Below are positions 20,221 through 31,995 of a stretch of DNA of 64,000 nt, piece after piece; position 1 is the first letter of the stretch; each line of letters opens with the position of its first letter. The notes under the pieces are model-generated. The model was given only the letters and a program-made list of their open reading frames with translations, was not told where the DNA came from and made no database searches. The stretch is from Cylindrodendrum hubeiense (Eukaryota > Ascomycota > Sordariomycetes > Hypocreales > Nectriaceae), in contig JAANBB010000075.1 of NCBI GenBank assembly GCA_014621425.1, positions 62,001-126,000 on the forward strand. Reading direction: 5' to 3'. Both the position numbers and the translations under genes were made by a program.

Positions 20221-21407
20221 CTAGAGCTTCATCCGCCGTTGCTCTTTTCTGCGTCTCCGATCTCGTCGCTCGCGGTATTGCATGGCACGTTTTGCAGCTG
20301 CGTATATAGTTAGAACATCATCCTTCCCTCAGTGACACCATGTCAAGTAAAGACTTACCCCAGTCGCGGGCCTTGTGCTTCAACTCCGGGTCGGCCCATG
20401 AGTAGTTGACGGCGCGTTCCGGGTAGCGCTGGGCAAGGCCGAGGGGTTCCATAGGCTTGTCTTGACTGTCGCGCTCGCGGCACTTGATACCGACATGCTT
20501 GGGCTCTAGCTCGTCCTCGTTGTCAAAACACAGCCAGCCTTCTTGGTCCCAGATGGGGATGCGCTGGTTCATGCGGTAGTACCAAGCCTGGAGACCCTGA
20601 ACAGTGCGTTCGGGTGTGCGGCCGAAGCGCGCGGCAAACTCTTGCTTTATCCGTTGCCACTTCATCTTCTTGTCGTGCCATGCGTAGATGATGAAGTCGC
20701 CCTCTTCGGTTGTGTACTTCTGGTTGATGTGTCGATTCTCGCCTTCCGGAGGTGGACTGGGATAGCAGTCCATGTCATGGAGCGAGGGGCTGTTTAGGGA
20801 GTAGCCATGGTAGTTATCTAGGCCCATGTAGCTTGGGAGTGGTTGCCGCGTTTGGTCAGTTGCGAGCGCATACTGGCTCAAGTTGGTGACTGTTCCCCTT
20901 CTTGAGGCGAAGAAATCGCCAGCGGGATCCTCGAAGCTGCGGTCTCTGAGGGGCCATGACGGTCGAGATGGAGTGACTGGCTGGAGGACCGAAGAGTTTT
21001 GAGTCACACTGGGTAGAGGAGATGGAGGCGTCCAAGAGTTCACAGGCCCATGAGTTCGAGCCAGCGCCTCGACACCTTGGTCAAACTCTCCTAAACTGGG
21101 AAGTCTGACCTGAGAGCAGCCATGGGGCGAGTTGAGATGGAGGAGACCAGGAAGGGGACTGCATTCTTGGGGAGAGCCTGAACAGAGGCCTGGTTTTCAG
21201 TTAGCTACGAGATGTTTCTTCGACTAGCACGCTGCACAGAGAAGACTCGCCCTCGATTTTAATTCTAGGGCTCCCGGAGGTTGACGCTGGTGGAGTGTGT
21301 GGTTGAAGTTGTTGTTGGGCCAGAACGGCAATGGAGAGATTCCCCCTAGAGATACTCGTGGCCATCGATGGGGCCACGGCGACATCAAGGTGAGTTTGAA
21401 TACCCAT
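20221..21407 (-). CDS. SANT/Myb-like transcriptional regulator of filamentous fungi
   Basis: The last exon is 20297-20221, preceded by a 61-nt intron (20298-20358, donor GTAAGT) and a large exon from 20359 upward to about 21178-21189. A further 5' exon ending near 21250 and starting at the ATG 21407 (contains SPRIKIEGE, a SUMO-like psiKxE site) is likely, but I could not find a splice pair keeping frame, so the N-terminus is unresolved; the first ATG in the large exon lies near 20828. The core reads KYTTEEGDFIIYAWHDKK, then WQRIKQEFAARFGRTPERTV and QGLQAWYYRMN, which has the spacing of three tryptophan/aromatic helices of a SANT/Myb repeat and the homeodomain-like R(T)PER turn. It ends in a strongly basic helix (RERRDRRRRKEQRRMK), probably a nuclear import or DNA-contact tail. 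Target genes are unknown. Confidence 0.65.
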
Positions 21408-24261
21408 TTTGACGGACAGCTAGTCGAAATCCAGGCGGGACTTGAAGATGGCTTCCGTTGGCGAAGACTGTTCCAGGCGGACGGTCGTCCCCTCTTGAAG
21501 GGTTATAAGACAGGGCAACTGCGGGTCGAATCCCTAAGGGGAGAGGCAGTCTGGGACAAGAAGCAAGATGGTGTCGAAAGTGGACGCGTATCAAGACACC
21601 GGTGTAAGGCAAGGGGACAGTGAAGGTCTTATGTAGGAAGGGAGGGTTGGCAGGAATACTGAATGCACGGTGCTATGTCGAGATGTGACATCGAGACATG
21701 AGGGGCCATGGCTCTCTTTGTACTCCCGGCCGGCAAGTGTCAAGACCCTGGCCAACTTTAGGGACGTCTGATCGCTTCTACTAATGCAGGCTTTTTCTTC
21801 TGCTCCTTCCTGGTACCTGAATCAACAGTGATAAGCCCCCCCGGAGGAAATGGCAGCGCTGATTGTCTTGACTTTGAGAGGGTCTGTGTGTCACCCCTGC
21901 TGAATACGAAAGAGACGCTACCAACAGGTCCAGCATACGGTTGGGCAGAGCGCCTCTTCTGGATTATGAGCGCCCCGTCCTCCATTCACCAGACAGTGTG
22001 GGCCGATGTGCAGAATTCGGCAAGGCCTGTACCTGCGGCCATGAGAGACAGTACGTACAGCGTTCAGTGGTTGTAAGTTCAGACAGGTCCCCTTAGAGGC
22101 TCTCTCGGAAACACTGTCGACGCACTCCCGCCCCGGAAGGATCTACCTTGCTTTGCCATGGCTGTCTCTGGCTGCAGGCTGACCAGCTATCGTCCACAGT
22201 GGAGCACGGGGACGTGGGTGTATGGTGTATCCAAGACAGCGGCTGCAAGTAGCAGGTAGAAGTTGGCCTCAAACCCGCCTCAGAGAATCGCAAAACGAGG
22301 CACCCACACGGCTTGGGTTGTGGGAGCCGCGGTATGTCATCCGGTATATGCAGCACGTCGCCGCATCAAAAACTGCCGGGTCCCATGGAGAGAAAGGGAT
22401 GTGTTCCATATCACCGACCCTAACTCTCGCACACGGCGAGAGAGCCAGAGACGGCCTTGGCTAACAGTCTCATCATTTGGGAGGGGTCCCGCTTCTCCGG
22501 CAAGCAAGGGGATGACAGCTAGCGGAGTGACCCATCCAAGGTGAACTTGGCTCACGTACTTCGTACTGTAGCTGTATGTACTCAGCGCCGCGTACATGGG
22601 TCCGGAAGTGGGATACATTGAAGAGTCTAACCGCACGGTCCTCCATAAGATTGACGGCCGACTATGGGTCCCTTGACAGAGACCGAGGCCCGAGATGATG
22701 GCGGCTGAAGCAGTGAAGTTGCTGGAGTCAGCACTGTGGGTATAGGCTTTGGGCACAGGCCCACATCTGGGGGGGCCGATTGATCCAGCCCGTCTTGACG
22801 CACATTAGATCGCGCAAGCCAAACTGACACTGTCCAGGGCCAACCCTGTCGCTTAGATCCTTGCCAGATCGTGCTCAATTGGCCCGAGATGGGTGCGAGG
22901 GGGGGCCTGGCCACGGTCTCGATGCCGGGGTTGCCACTGCACTGGGGCACTCCCAAGCTGCCAACCGTGTCGCAAACGCTGTAATTGTGGTGGTGGACCG
23001 GTGGTGGACTGGTGGTGACTGGAGCTGAAAGGCGACGGCCGCAAGGCGATATTGGAGAAACTTTGATTGCCTTTCCCCTCTCCTCCCCTCCACTCCCCTC
23101 CACTGTCACCCGCCCTGTCCTCCAATATATTGGTCAGGATGAATGGCCATGGCTGTCGCCGAGTCCCAGCCTGTTGGGACAGTGTTGACAAGGATAGTTC
23201 GCGACCACATTCATTTCGAGAAGAAGTTACGAAACACCCATAATGCCACCCTCACAACAAGCGAGCACATCAATAAGGCCAAGCAAGCCAAGCAAGATGC
23301 GGGCAGTAGACAACGCCCAGCGGGAAACGGCAAACGGGCGGTAGTCTGTGTATTCAACTGGAGACCACGCACGCGGCAGGCGGAGTCCCGTCCAGCCCCG
23401 TCTTATGACCAGCAGCCTTGACAGCCGCCACCACAGTCGTAACGGGTTCAATAGTTTTGTGGGGGCACGCTTCGTCGAGACTCAACGCCGCGCGTGGCCA
23501 TGGTGGCGGGAAACAACAAGATCGACGGTTGTGGAGCACAAAGGGTTGGTGATTTTGTTCCCTATCTTACCCTCTGTCCTGCCCTCTGGCCGTTTGCCTT
23601 TCCACGCCAGACCTAGCGGGGTGCTACTGTACGGTAGGATACTCTCGAGAGGGAAAGGTAAAGGTAGGGCACGCACTGGCATGACCCCGAGCCAGGGCAA
23701 GGGTTACGGTGTTGACGGGCTAGATAACCGGAGAGGACGAAAGAAGAAGAAGAAAAAAGCCGGATGAAATCTGACAGGTATCGTGCTTGGAGCCCCAGCT
23801 CCGCTTGAGTGCAGACGGCTCGACAGCGAACTACGTCGTCGGCCTCGAACTCCTCGACATGTCGTTTCTTCTGGCAAAAGAGGTGCGACCACTAGCCGCT
23901 GTGTGTCTTGATGGTGATGCAGGGTCACCCAGCTTTGGAGAGGTGCGCGTTGTAACATTGGTGAGGAGTCATCAGACGGATGTCATCGTTGCCAGAGACT
24001 CACTTTGAGCCTCTGCCATCCCCCCTCCACCCAATCTCACAGTGTTTGTGGCTCTCTCCTCGTCTTCACCAGGGGGGGAATATTTGTGACGTGGCGTTGA
24101 CGCCCTTGTCTACTCTTCCCTCCTCCCAGCACTTTCTCTTCCTAGATGCCCCAGACGTGAGTAAACGTCAACAACCGCTTAGAGTAGGGCGACATGCAAA
24201 CCAGCTAGTCGGTGTGAGCTCCCGAGCTCGTAGCCAACAGCCCAAAAAGGCGGCGGGTGGT

Positions 24262-24321
24262 GTCCGTTGGAGGGTCCGTTAGAGGGTCCGTCAGAGGGGC
24301 CGTCAGAGGGGCCGTCAGAGG
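24262..24321. repeat. 12-bp minisatellite, five units
   Basis: Five consecutive 12-mers of consensus GTCCGTCAGAGG, starting at 24262, 24274, 24286, 24298 and 24310, with one to three differences between units. Confidence 0.85.
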
Positions 24322-24729
24322 AGCGTGAGCCACCGACCACCCCAGGCAGGCATTGAAGCAAGGCATCGCAAGCCCAGGCATGGCATGGCACGCGCATAGG
24401 TGGCATTTGGGCATGCGGCGGGGCGTCATAGACTCCCATAGTGATAAACGTAGACTGTGTCACCAACAGCTGAGGAGTTGCTTTTTCGCTCTGTGGTTCT
24501 TGGCCGGGGCTTGGCGGCCCCGGCCACCACGGCCACGGGCTGCACCTTGGCCTGGCTGCACCTTGGAGCAAGCTGGAGCACGCCACCAGCTGCTGCCAGC
24601 CCCATTCGGCTGGCGGTGCAGAACGCTGCTGGTAGCTACCGAGGCCTGAGTGGTGGTGGCAGGCATTGTAAAGTGAGAGATGACCAGCGAGTTGGCCAGC
24701 GAGATGCCCGTGCTCACGCTGTTTGGCGA

Positions 24730-24761
24730 GGAGATGGAGATGGAGATGGAGATGGAGATGG
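24730..24761. repeat. GGAGAT hexanucleotide microsatellite
   Basis: Five perfect GGAGAT units from 24730 followed by a partial unit, in non-coding sequence. Confidence 0.85.
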
Positions 24762-27252
24762 CGGGGAATGTCCTGCTGCGCTGTTCCAAGACGGTCGTCA
24801 ACGAAGCCTCACAAGGGCAACGTGGAGCGGAAAGGCCCGACGTTACGTTGCGACTGCCATCCCGTCCCAAGCAGCGCAGTTCAAGACTCCCTCCTTGTCA
24901 CACGCGCCCATCTCTACTCCTCAGGCATCAAACCCATCTCTCGTTTCTGGTGCTAGCACTCGGCTGGCGTCTGTCGCGCTAGTTGTTGGCCGCTTGCCTT
25001 AGTAGCGATCCTTCCTTCATCTACTGTAGCGCGCTGGGTGCGTGCGGACTTCGACCGGTGGTGAGAAGTGGATGGATTTGCCTTTGTGCTACGCCAACTA
25101 CTCCAACTACGAAGTTCAGAGTATGTCAGCACATATTTTTCTTTTCTTTGTTTTGGTCCTCTCACTCCAGCCATTTAACACCGGCCCACTCCTCCCTCAC
25201 TCCCTCTAGTGGAAACGGCGTAGCGGAGCCGTGCCTGCCTATGATTACACCGAGTCTAAGCAGACAAGAGCCGACCACGCCTCTTATTCCTGCCTGAGGC
25301 ATTATCCGAGATGAGCCTAGGGGTGAGTCTGAGTCCTTCTCATCTAATCCGCCGGCCCTCGTCCTCCTTCTGATCGTCACCATCTCCACTCCCCCAGTTC
25401 ACTTCAGTCCATCTCCATCCAAGCATCTTCCCCACATCTCAACCGGGTGGACGGACCGTTCATCTGGTGGTTCGAAGTGCGTACCATCATTTCGTACTAC
25501 TGCACTCCTAGCCTGTTGTAATACGTACGAAGCAGTGGGCATCCGGTCTCTGTCTTTGCCTCCATGTCTTCGCCTCTGCCAAGCGCCTCGCCCTGACAAG
25601 TAACTCCCCAGACACGACCCGTTCCCATTCTCCATGCCACGGCCCCTGTCTCTGATTGTCTTGCTTCCCTCCTTAACTGATGTCAGTGTGCATTGTGTTC
25701 ATCCGAAATCCCATCCCCTTTGCGCAGGGTTCGATGATCCCAATACACGAATACCCCAAAGTTGACGCACAACGACCCATCCAACCAAAACCCTCGACGG
25801 AAAAGGTCTCGTATCGGAGACTTTCTACCTTGCTCGGATCCGCAAGCAGGTACAGACGGGATCTGAAGAAAACTGAGGGGAAAGCCCTCGAGCCCGTCCC
25901 GCTTTTGCCCAGCCTCCTCTTTGGATATTGGCGGCATCTCGTGATGCCCCGGGCTTCGCCCGACCGCCAGACGGGCGGCTCGGCGTGATCCTTCGCGCAT
26001 GTCACTTATCAGAAGACGGTTTGCTGCAGTTAATCAATCCCGCTTCCTCGGGAATACGTGGAGGTTGGCGAGTTTTGGGACGGATGCAGGTAAGGGAGTC
26101 CCTTCTTGAACACATGCGGCCCTTGAATGGCCAACGGATCGCTACCGCTCCGGATGACGGACACTATCTCGGCTCCGCTCCCCACTATCATTAGCGAGGC
26201 TTCAACCTTGCACCTTGCAGCAAGGGATGCTGGGCACGAGCAAGGGACAGGGGTTGCAGATCGATGGAGATCCCGCGCCCATCGTAGTTAGCGCCGGGGT
26301 CGTGCCCGTGTGTTCGTCCGAAGTATGGGCCAACACGCCCATCACACCGTCCCATCAGCACGCCAGCACGCCAGCAGCACGCACGCAAGCACGCCAGCAC
26401 GCCAACACATCGACACACATTAGCCTGCCGTCTCCAAAGTCCCTAGACTTCCTTTGTCAAAGCCCAGTTTAGTAGTAAGTTGCCTCAAAGTCCGTTTGAC
26501 GCCGGCGTTCCTCCCTGCCATGGTTTCCAAAGCCACCTAGCCCGCTCTGCGTTTGTATGCTCGCATCTGGTCCGCTCTGCTTCTTTTAATGAATTGCATA
26601 ATTTCCTTCATTATCCTTTTCCCCGACCGTCAACAGATACTCACAAGTGGCTTCAAGAAACAAACAAATTCAATCAACGTCATCACATACTAGCCAATAC
26701 GAGGAGCCTCGGCATCTTACTGGCAGGTCCAATTAGAGCATCAGTGTCCTTTCGGTCAAGATTTGAAGCAAGCTGGGATCAACGCCGCAATATCGGTAGC
26801 AACTTTTCCGTCGAGGGGGGTCGATACCCAGGCCAAAGGTCGATCCAGGGATGTCTGGGGCGCTGGTAGACAATGTCCATAGCACAGTATGGTGGCACAC
26901 TCAGGAGGCATCCTTTAAGGTCTCAGGCTCTCGCCAAATCCATAGCCAGCACGCCGTATGTCCGTATATTAGGGTAGGGGTCCGTCTGTGCGCCAGACAA
27001 TGTCTAGGGACTATCGCGCTGATACACAGCCATCATGGGGCGCCCTCGGCCTCACACGTCTTGCAGCCCTCGTAGGTCCGCGAGCATTGTCCGGTAGCCT
27101 ATCAGCACCAGTTCCGTCGAGGAGCTGGAAAAGTCTGATCGGGAGGGAGCCAAGTACCTGAGGCGAAGTACCTGCAGCAGTCTGCCGGGTCTGCCTCCAA
27201 TGCGTTCCTCGGAGCCTCCAACGGTGGGCACCAGTCTGATGGCGGCCTGGCT

Positions 27253-28386
27253 CTACAGTTTGGCGTCCGGCTCTTGGGACATTGATCCAGTTCCAGCAAA
27301 GGATTCGTCCCCTGAGAAATGCCTGATCCGAAAGTCAACGCGGCCCGAGATTGAGGTGATACATTTTTGGTGGCGGGGGAAAGCAAGCATAGCAGCTATG
27401 TGGTAAATGGGAATCTGAGCTTACCAGCCTCGCTCCTCCCCGGAGCTTAGGAAACTGCAATCGCTATTGACCTCGCATTCCCAATTTCCCATGTGTTCCA
27501 GGTTGGTAGCCGACAAACCAGACGCGCGTGCTGTGCAGTGTTTGTGAGAACCTCTAATGCAGCCAAGGCGGGGAGCGCACTGAATCTGCAAACTCACCAG
27601 TTGTTGCGTTGCCCTGCAGGCGGTAAACGCTCAACCCGCAGGTGTAGGCGTGGAAATCCTCTGTTTCAACACTGTCTGGAATGCGGCCGGTGAGGACACG
27701 GCCCAGAGCAATGACGACGGCGGCATGGGTGCATAGCACCACTGCGCGTCGCCCCTCCGCGTCACAGCGGTCGATAATGGCTTGCATTGCTCCTGCAACT
27801 CGCCGATAAAGGTCATCAATCCCTTCGCCTTTCCTCGACGGTGCCAAGGCGGAAGCGTATGTGTCATCATAGGACGGGAAGAAGGACTTGAGTTTTTCGG
27901 ATGGTGCTGGGATTGGGTGGTTGAACGGAGCCGCACCAAAGAATTCGCCCAGTCCATACTCTGGACGGATGGTTGCCGCCGTAGCATCAGCCCCGGGACA
28001 TGCTTTTTTCAGCTGCTGCTTCTTGAGCTCCACGAAAGGGGTGATGGTCTCCAGGCACCTGTAGTAAGGGCTAGAGTACACGGCGTCGATGGGAGGATCC
28101 AGTGTCATCAAGTGGCTACCCATTTGCTTTGCCTGGGCGACTCCATGGGAGGTCAAGGCCGGGTCTGCAGGGATACCTGTGGGCGACGGGATGGACGCCG
28201 AGTAGATGCCTGTGGTAGGGTCGACACTCCAGGTGGACCGGAACTGGCACCAGGGTCGTCATGTCAACACTGGACGGTACAAGGGGAGACGAGTGACTCC
28301 CGCTAGGAGGGTTTGTCGCGGCCGACAGCACGTCCTCGTCGGAAACTTACGCCGTGGCGGGTGACATAGATGACCTCGAGAGGCAT
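27253..28386 (-). CDS. TFIIIC subunit Tfc7 (tau55)-like histidine-phosphatase protein
   Basis: Four exons on the minus strand: 28386-28351, 28243-27598, 27530-27425 and 27322-27253. All junctions are GT-AG and frame-consistent (285 residues). The N-terminal part is a histidine phosphatase (phosphoglycerate-mutase fold): catalytic RHG in IYVTRHG right at the exon 1 end, SSPYYRCLETI, the acid-containing GLGEFFGA and the second histidine in VVLCTHAAVV. The last two exons encode a C-terminal segment WECEVNSDCSFLSSGEERGW continuing HFSGDESF, which resembles the TFIIIC sub-6 (tau55/TFIIIC35) domain. The pair of domains is what defines yeast Tfc7, a Pol III initiation-factor subunit. Divergent from the HAD hydrolase gene, 418 bp apart. 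Alternative: a plain phosphatase with a chance tail. Confidence 0.75.
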
Positions 28387-28804
28387 TTTCGGCTTCCCCA
28401 GATGAGTGGCGAGTGCGGATGGTCGAGCAGCGTCGAATGAGAATGACTCGAGGAGGTGCGCAACTGCAGTCTTTGACGAACGCTGCTGAAACCGACGCGA
28501 TGCGAGATCTTGATGGACCTCGGGATCTCGGGAGCGGGATAGCGAAATCACGATCTCATGCAACGTTGGGCTCGGCCCCACCTGCGAACGGCTCAGCGGC
28601 CCAGCAAACAAGCGGCGCCCTTCCGATCACAGGAATGCGGGGCTCTGAGCGCCGATGTCCCGGCATGATGCTGACGGAGAGCATGTATTGCATCAATGTG
28701 GGAAAATCAACCCAGATCCATGAACCGTCGGTAATTACCATCACTTATTCCAATCTCTTCATCACTGGTGTCCATTGCCGTGGTTCGACCTGCAGTGTTT
28801 CGCA
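28387..28804. promoter_or_regulatory. Divergent promoter region, Tfc7-like gene / HAD hydrolase
   Basis: 418 bp separating two start codons that point away from each other. No recognisable element beyond that geometry. Confidence 0.5.
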
Positions 28805-29671
28805 ATGTCTTCAACTGCTGTGCCCAATCCCCCAACGCGATCTCTCACCTCTTTCTCGGTGCTGACTCTGGACATCTATGGCACTCTCATCGACTGGGAG
28901 TCATCCGTCTTCGAGTTTCTTCGCCCCCTTATCTCGCGCCTCCCAGATTCGCATCCCCTGAAAGCCTCCAGTGACACCCAGGAAGGCAAGATCGCAGCCG
29001 CCAGATCGCTTCTCGCAGTTGAGACCGGCATACAACGAGAAAAGCCAGATCTCAAATATGATGCCCTTCTCACTGAGACCTATTTTCGCTTTGCCAAAGA
29101 GTTAGGCATCGCCCGGGGGGGTGGCGGCAATTCCACCCCAGATCTGCAGCAAGAAGCCGAGGCCTTCGGTGCCAGTGTCGGTTCTTGGATTCCCTTCCCG
29201 GACACGATCGACGCAATGAACCGCTTACACAAGCACTTCAAGCTTGTACCCCTCTCCAATGTTGACCTTGGGTCTTTCCGTAAGACCTGCGAGGGTCCCT
29301 TGAGGGGTATAACCCCAGGCTTCGATGCCATTTACACGGCTGAGGACATTGGCTCATACAAGCCATCCTTGAAGAACTTTGATTTCCTACTCGAGCATCT
29401 CCAGAAGGATTTTGGATTGTCAGAGGGCCAGGTTCTGCACACAGCAAATAGTCTCACGTATGATCATGTACCCGCGAAACAGATGGGTCTCACCAGTGTG
29501 TGGATTTCCCGAAGACACGAGAGCAAAACTGAGCTAGCCGGCGATGCCGACCAGATGATTCAAGATGGAAAGGTTGGCTTCTCTTGGAGGTTTAGAACCC
29601 TAGGTGAGATGGCTGACGCTGTGGAGAGAGAGATTGCCATGAAGGAGGTTGATCGTAATCTTGACATTTGA
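28805..29671 (+). CDS. HAD-superfamily hydrolase, 2-haloacid dehalogenase type
   Basis: Single exon of 288 residues from the ATG at 28805; a start ten codons earlier is in frame but unlikely. Motif I is LTLDIYGTLIDWE (nucleophile Asp about residue 23, DxYGTL form typical of haloacid dehalogenase type II). Motif II is VPLSNVD, motif III the lysine in IGSYKPSLKNF, and motif IV-like ANSLTYDHVPAKQMG; VWISRR follows as usual. The substrate of fungal members is unknown, so dehalogenase activity should not be assumed. No signal peptide is seen, so it is probably cytosolic. It is downstream of, and divergent from, the Tfc7-like gene. Confidence 0.85.
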   Translation: MSSTAVPNPPTRSLTSFSVLTLDIYGTLIDWESSVFEFLRPLISRLPDSHPLKASSDTQEGKIAAARSLLAVETGIQREKPDLKYDALLTETYFRFAKELGIARGGGGNSTPDLQQEAEAFGASVGSWIPFPDTIDAMNRLHKHFKLVPLSNVDLGSFRKTCEGPLRGITPGFDAIYTAEDIGSYKPSLKNFDFLLEHLQKDFGLSEGQVLHTANSLTYDHVPAKQMGLTSVWISRRHESKTELAGDADQMIQDGKVGFSWRFRTLGEMADAVEREIAMKEVDRNLDI

Positions 29672-30226
29672 AACTGGTTCAGGTTGCGCTGGCCGGAAGT
29701 GGAAATAGCTGCAAGCACACGTTTGGGGGATCCCATTAACTAAACATCGTCTTTGCTTTGAATTCATTCCTTTGTTGACGGTTTAATGCAACCTGTGAGC
29801 TTAGAGCCCTTCACCGTTGTAGAAGTTTTGTGTGATTATTAGGTTCTCTTTGTGAGCAACGTATGGACGCTAGAAAATGGTAGCGACACCAAATCACTCT
29901 CGCCCACCAACCAAAGCTTTCGTACAACATCAGAAAAAATGTAGAGCGCCTATAAGCCCAGCTGATGCTCATATTTCAAGCCAAATAGCCTCAAGAAGCC
30001 TGAGTATATGGTGCTGTAGGGTGGGTGATGGCCAACGAAGGCCAAGTGGAGGAGCCGTCCAAATTAGGAAGTTTTAGGCTGGTGATGAGTGGGGCTGCAT
30101 GATGCTGTGGCTGACATCAGCCATTTGGCTGACATGAGCCTTCACGACGACCGGCCACAACCATCCCAAGCTTCCACTTACAATCTCCTGCACCACGTAT
30201 ATCGCCGTTCAAGACACCCATTTACA
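29672..30226. promoter_or_regulatory. Intergenic region upstream of the bZIP gene
   Basis: 555 bp between the HAD hydrolase stop and the bZIP start, same strand. It holds the duplicated palindromic element at 30108-30140. Confidence 0.5.
30108..30140. promoter_or_regulatory. Palindromic, duplicated bZIP-type element
   Basis: TGGCTGACATCAGCCA at 30108-30123 is a perfect 7-bp inverted repeat (TGGCTGA / TCAGCCA) around a 2-bp centre. A second copy, GGCTGACATGAGCC (30127-30140), follows with one changed base. The arms resemble extended CRE/MARE-type bZIP sites (TGCTGAC..TCAGCA). It lies 87-119 bp upstream of a bZIP gene, so autoregulation is an obvious hypothesis. Binding is not shown. Confidence 0.5.
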
Positions 30227-31444
30227 ATGGATAAAGGGTACGTAGTGGACCCACTGAGTGGCACACAGGAGGCCCTGGTCTCGGCCGAGAAGCCCTCAGC
30301 CCGTAGGAAGGCCGTCCGCCGCCGTGACCCAGACAAGAGGCGCCTGCAGAATCGCATGGCTCAGAAGACGTACAGTAAGTAAGACGGGTGTTGATTTCTT
30401 GAATAAGGGACCACGATGGGGCATCTAGCGCCTCATTGGACGCTCCTCCAATATTGGTGCTCGGATCGGCCAGGGTGTGCAGTTCTGGAGTTGGCTGACA
30501 TGATCCATTCAGGGGAAAAACAAAAGAAGCGGATCCAAGAGCTGGAGCGTCGTGCTGAGGAATCCGATACAATTGGCACCCTTTGCGATGGCCAGCAAAT
30601 GGTTGTGATGCTTCCGCCAGGTCCTGCTAATGCCTCCGGACGGGCTTCCCCGGGCATGTCAACGATCAACCCGTCTCATCTCCAACGCAACACCACTAGC
30701 TCCACTACTTGCTCTACAGACCTCCCAAAAGAGGTTGAAGAAGCCGGAGAAGACTGGGACCAGGGCATTCTCTCCCCAAACTTCGACCAATGGCTTGCAG
30801 AAGCGTATCCCGTCGACACTTCTGTCCCCCCGGTCGTCTTCTTCCATTGCGGCTGCCCCGTCCTCCACATCGCCGTGCATCCCTCGGCTGTACTTCTCCC
30901 TGTCATCCCTGACTTGCGCATAAACACTCTCCGTATAGATATCGTGTGCTCCGTAGCTGCGATGCTCGAGAACTGCCTCCAGGTCGGCATTACCCAGAAG
31001 ATGTTTTGCGACGAGGACTCCGTCTCCCCTTTCTACCGTCCCCAGATTGACGCCCCAGAGGAGCGAGCCAGTCTCGTAGACTCGGTGCAACGTGGGTTCC
31101 GGGGACTCCACTTTGATCTACGGCCGACGCGGAAGCAAATCATTAACAATCACCACCCGTTCCTTGATGCTCTTCCCTTCACCGACATCCGCAACAACCT
31201 CATCACGTACGCGGATGAGATTGACGAGGACGAGTTTTTCCACGACTCAATAAATCACTTGACGTGCTGGGGAAGCGTCGAGGGGGCACATACTGGCTCG
31301 CCGTGGGATGGTCGCAGTTGGGAGGCAAGTGACTTGTTCCTTCAAAAGTGGGAGCTCATAGTGGGCGGCGACGACGGCGAGTTGACAAGGAACTCCAGCT
31401 GGTGGAGGTCGCTCAGAGGCGAGCGAGTAACTGAAATATCGTGA
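30227..31444 (+). CDS. bZIP transcription factor with DUF3425-type C-terminus
   Basis: Exons 30227-30374 and 30513-31444 (138-nt intron; the Arg codon of the basic region is split) give 359 residues. The basic region reads RRRDPDKRRLQNRMAQKTYREKQKKR across residues about 29-55, with the N-x7-R pattern (NRMAQKTYR) of fungal bZIPs. The zipper that follows is short (RIQELERRAEES), without clear repeated leucines. The C-terminal 230 residues match the fungal bZIP-associated DUF3425 pattern: HIAVHPSAVLLP, LPVIPDLRINTLRID, PFYRP, then HHPFLDALPFTDIRNNLI and WDGRSWEASDLFLQKWELI. Such proteins regulate stress and metabolite genes in filamentous fungi; the targets of this one are unknown. Confidence 0.85.
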
Positions 31445-31995
31445 AAAGCGCCTGGTCTCGGTTTTAAAGGGCATTTATTCTATATATTGTTTGATATAGT
31501 AAGTGGGACATAGAAATGTATAGGCGCAACTTCGATAAGGGGCATATGGAGCATGGTCAAAATACAATTTGCATTAACATGATGCTTGGTGTCTTAGGAA
31601 ACTCGACTGTCTATTTGTAAGTGAAGCTTGTTCAACAAACTGAGCCTCCCGAGCAATACGTGCGCCGGTGTAGATGACATGATTTGCTTGTACGCACACA
31701 GTATGCCCAGCGCGCCAAACCTTAGGCTTACACCCAATATAACCAGACAAAGAGATGCAGTGATCTACCATGACGCCTCCCGCTGCAAAATTAAAGAACC
31801 CAGCAGCCAAAATATCCGCTCCTTGGAAAGGATAAAAGAAAATCCGCCAATCAATCCAAACCCATGTTCCCAAATTCTCATCCGTATCGCCGTGCATATC
31901 TCATATCTCTAGACATTGTCCTAGAGCGTCAGAATAATTCGTCATATTTCGTGGTGGTGCTTCGGTTGTATGCTCCTGGGGTCGTAGCCCACGAT
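31445..31995. other. Convergent intergenic region, bZIP / F-box gene
   Basis: 551 bp between two stop codons. A/T-rich 3' UTR-like sequence near 31470-31570. No gene supported. Confidence 0.5.

Larger units (their letters stand above)
21408..27252. other. 5.8-kb gene-poor intergenic block
   Basis: No reading frame here has coding character, splice-supported exons or family resemblance. It holds a 12-bp tandem repeat (24262-24321), a 6-bp GGAGAT repeat (24730-24761), a CAGCACGC-type repeat (about 26355-26410) and a GTACTTCGTAC palindrome (22556-22566). It separates two minus-strand genes and so must include the promoter of the SANT/Myb gene. A non-coding transcript is possible but not shown. 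Confidence 0.55.

Noticed and set aside
21505..21540. Sequence near GGGTCGAATCCC resembling a tRNA T-arm
   Set aside because: The T-loop is one base short and no acceptor, D or anticodon arms fit around it.
24000..27250. Several 60-180-codon frames between the SANT/Myb and Tfc7-like genes
   Set aside because: Codons driven by tandem repeats, no domains, no splice-supported continuity.
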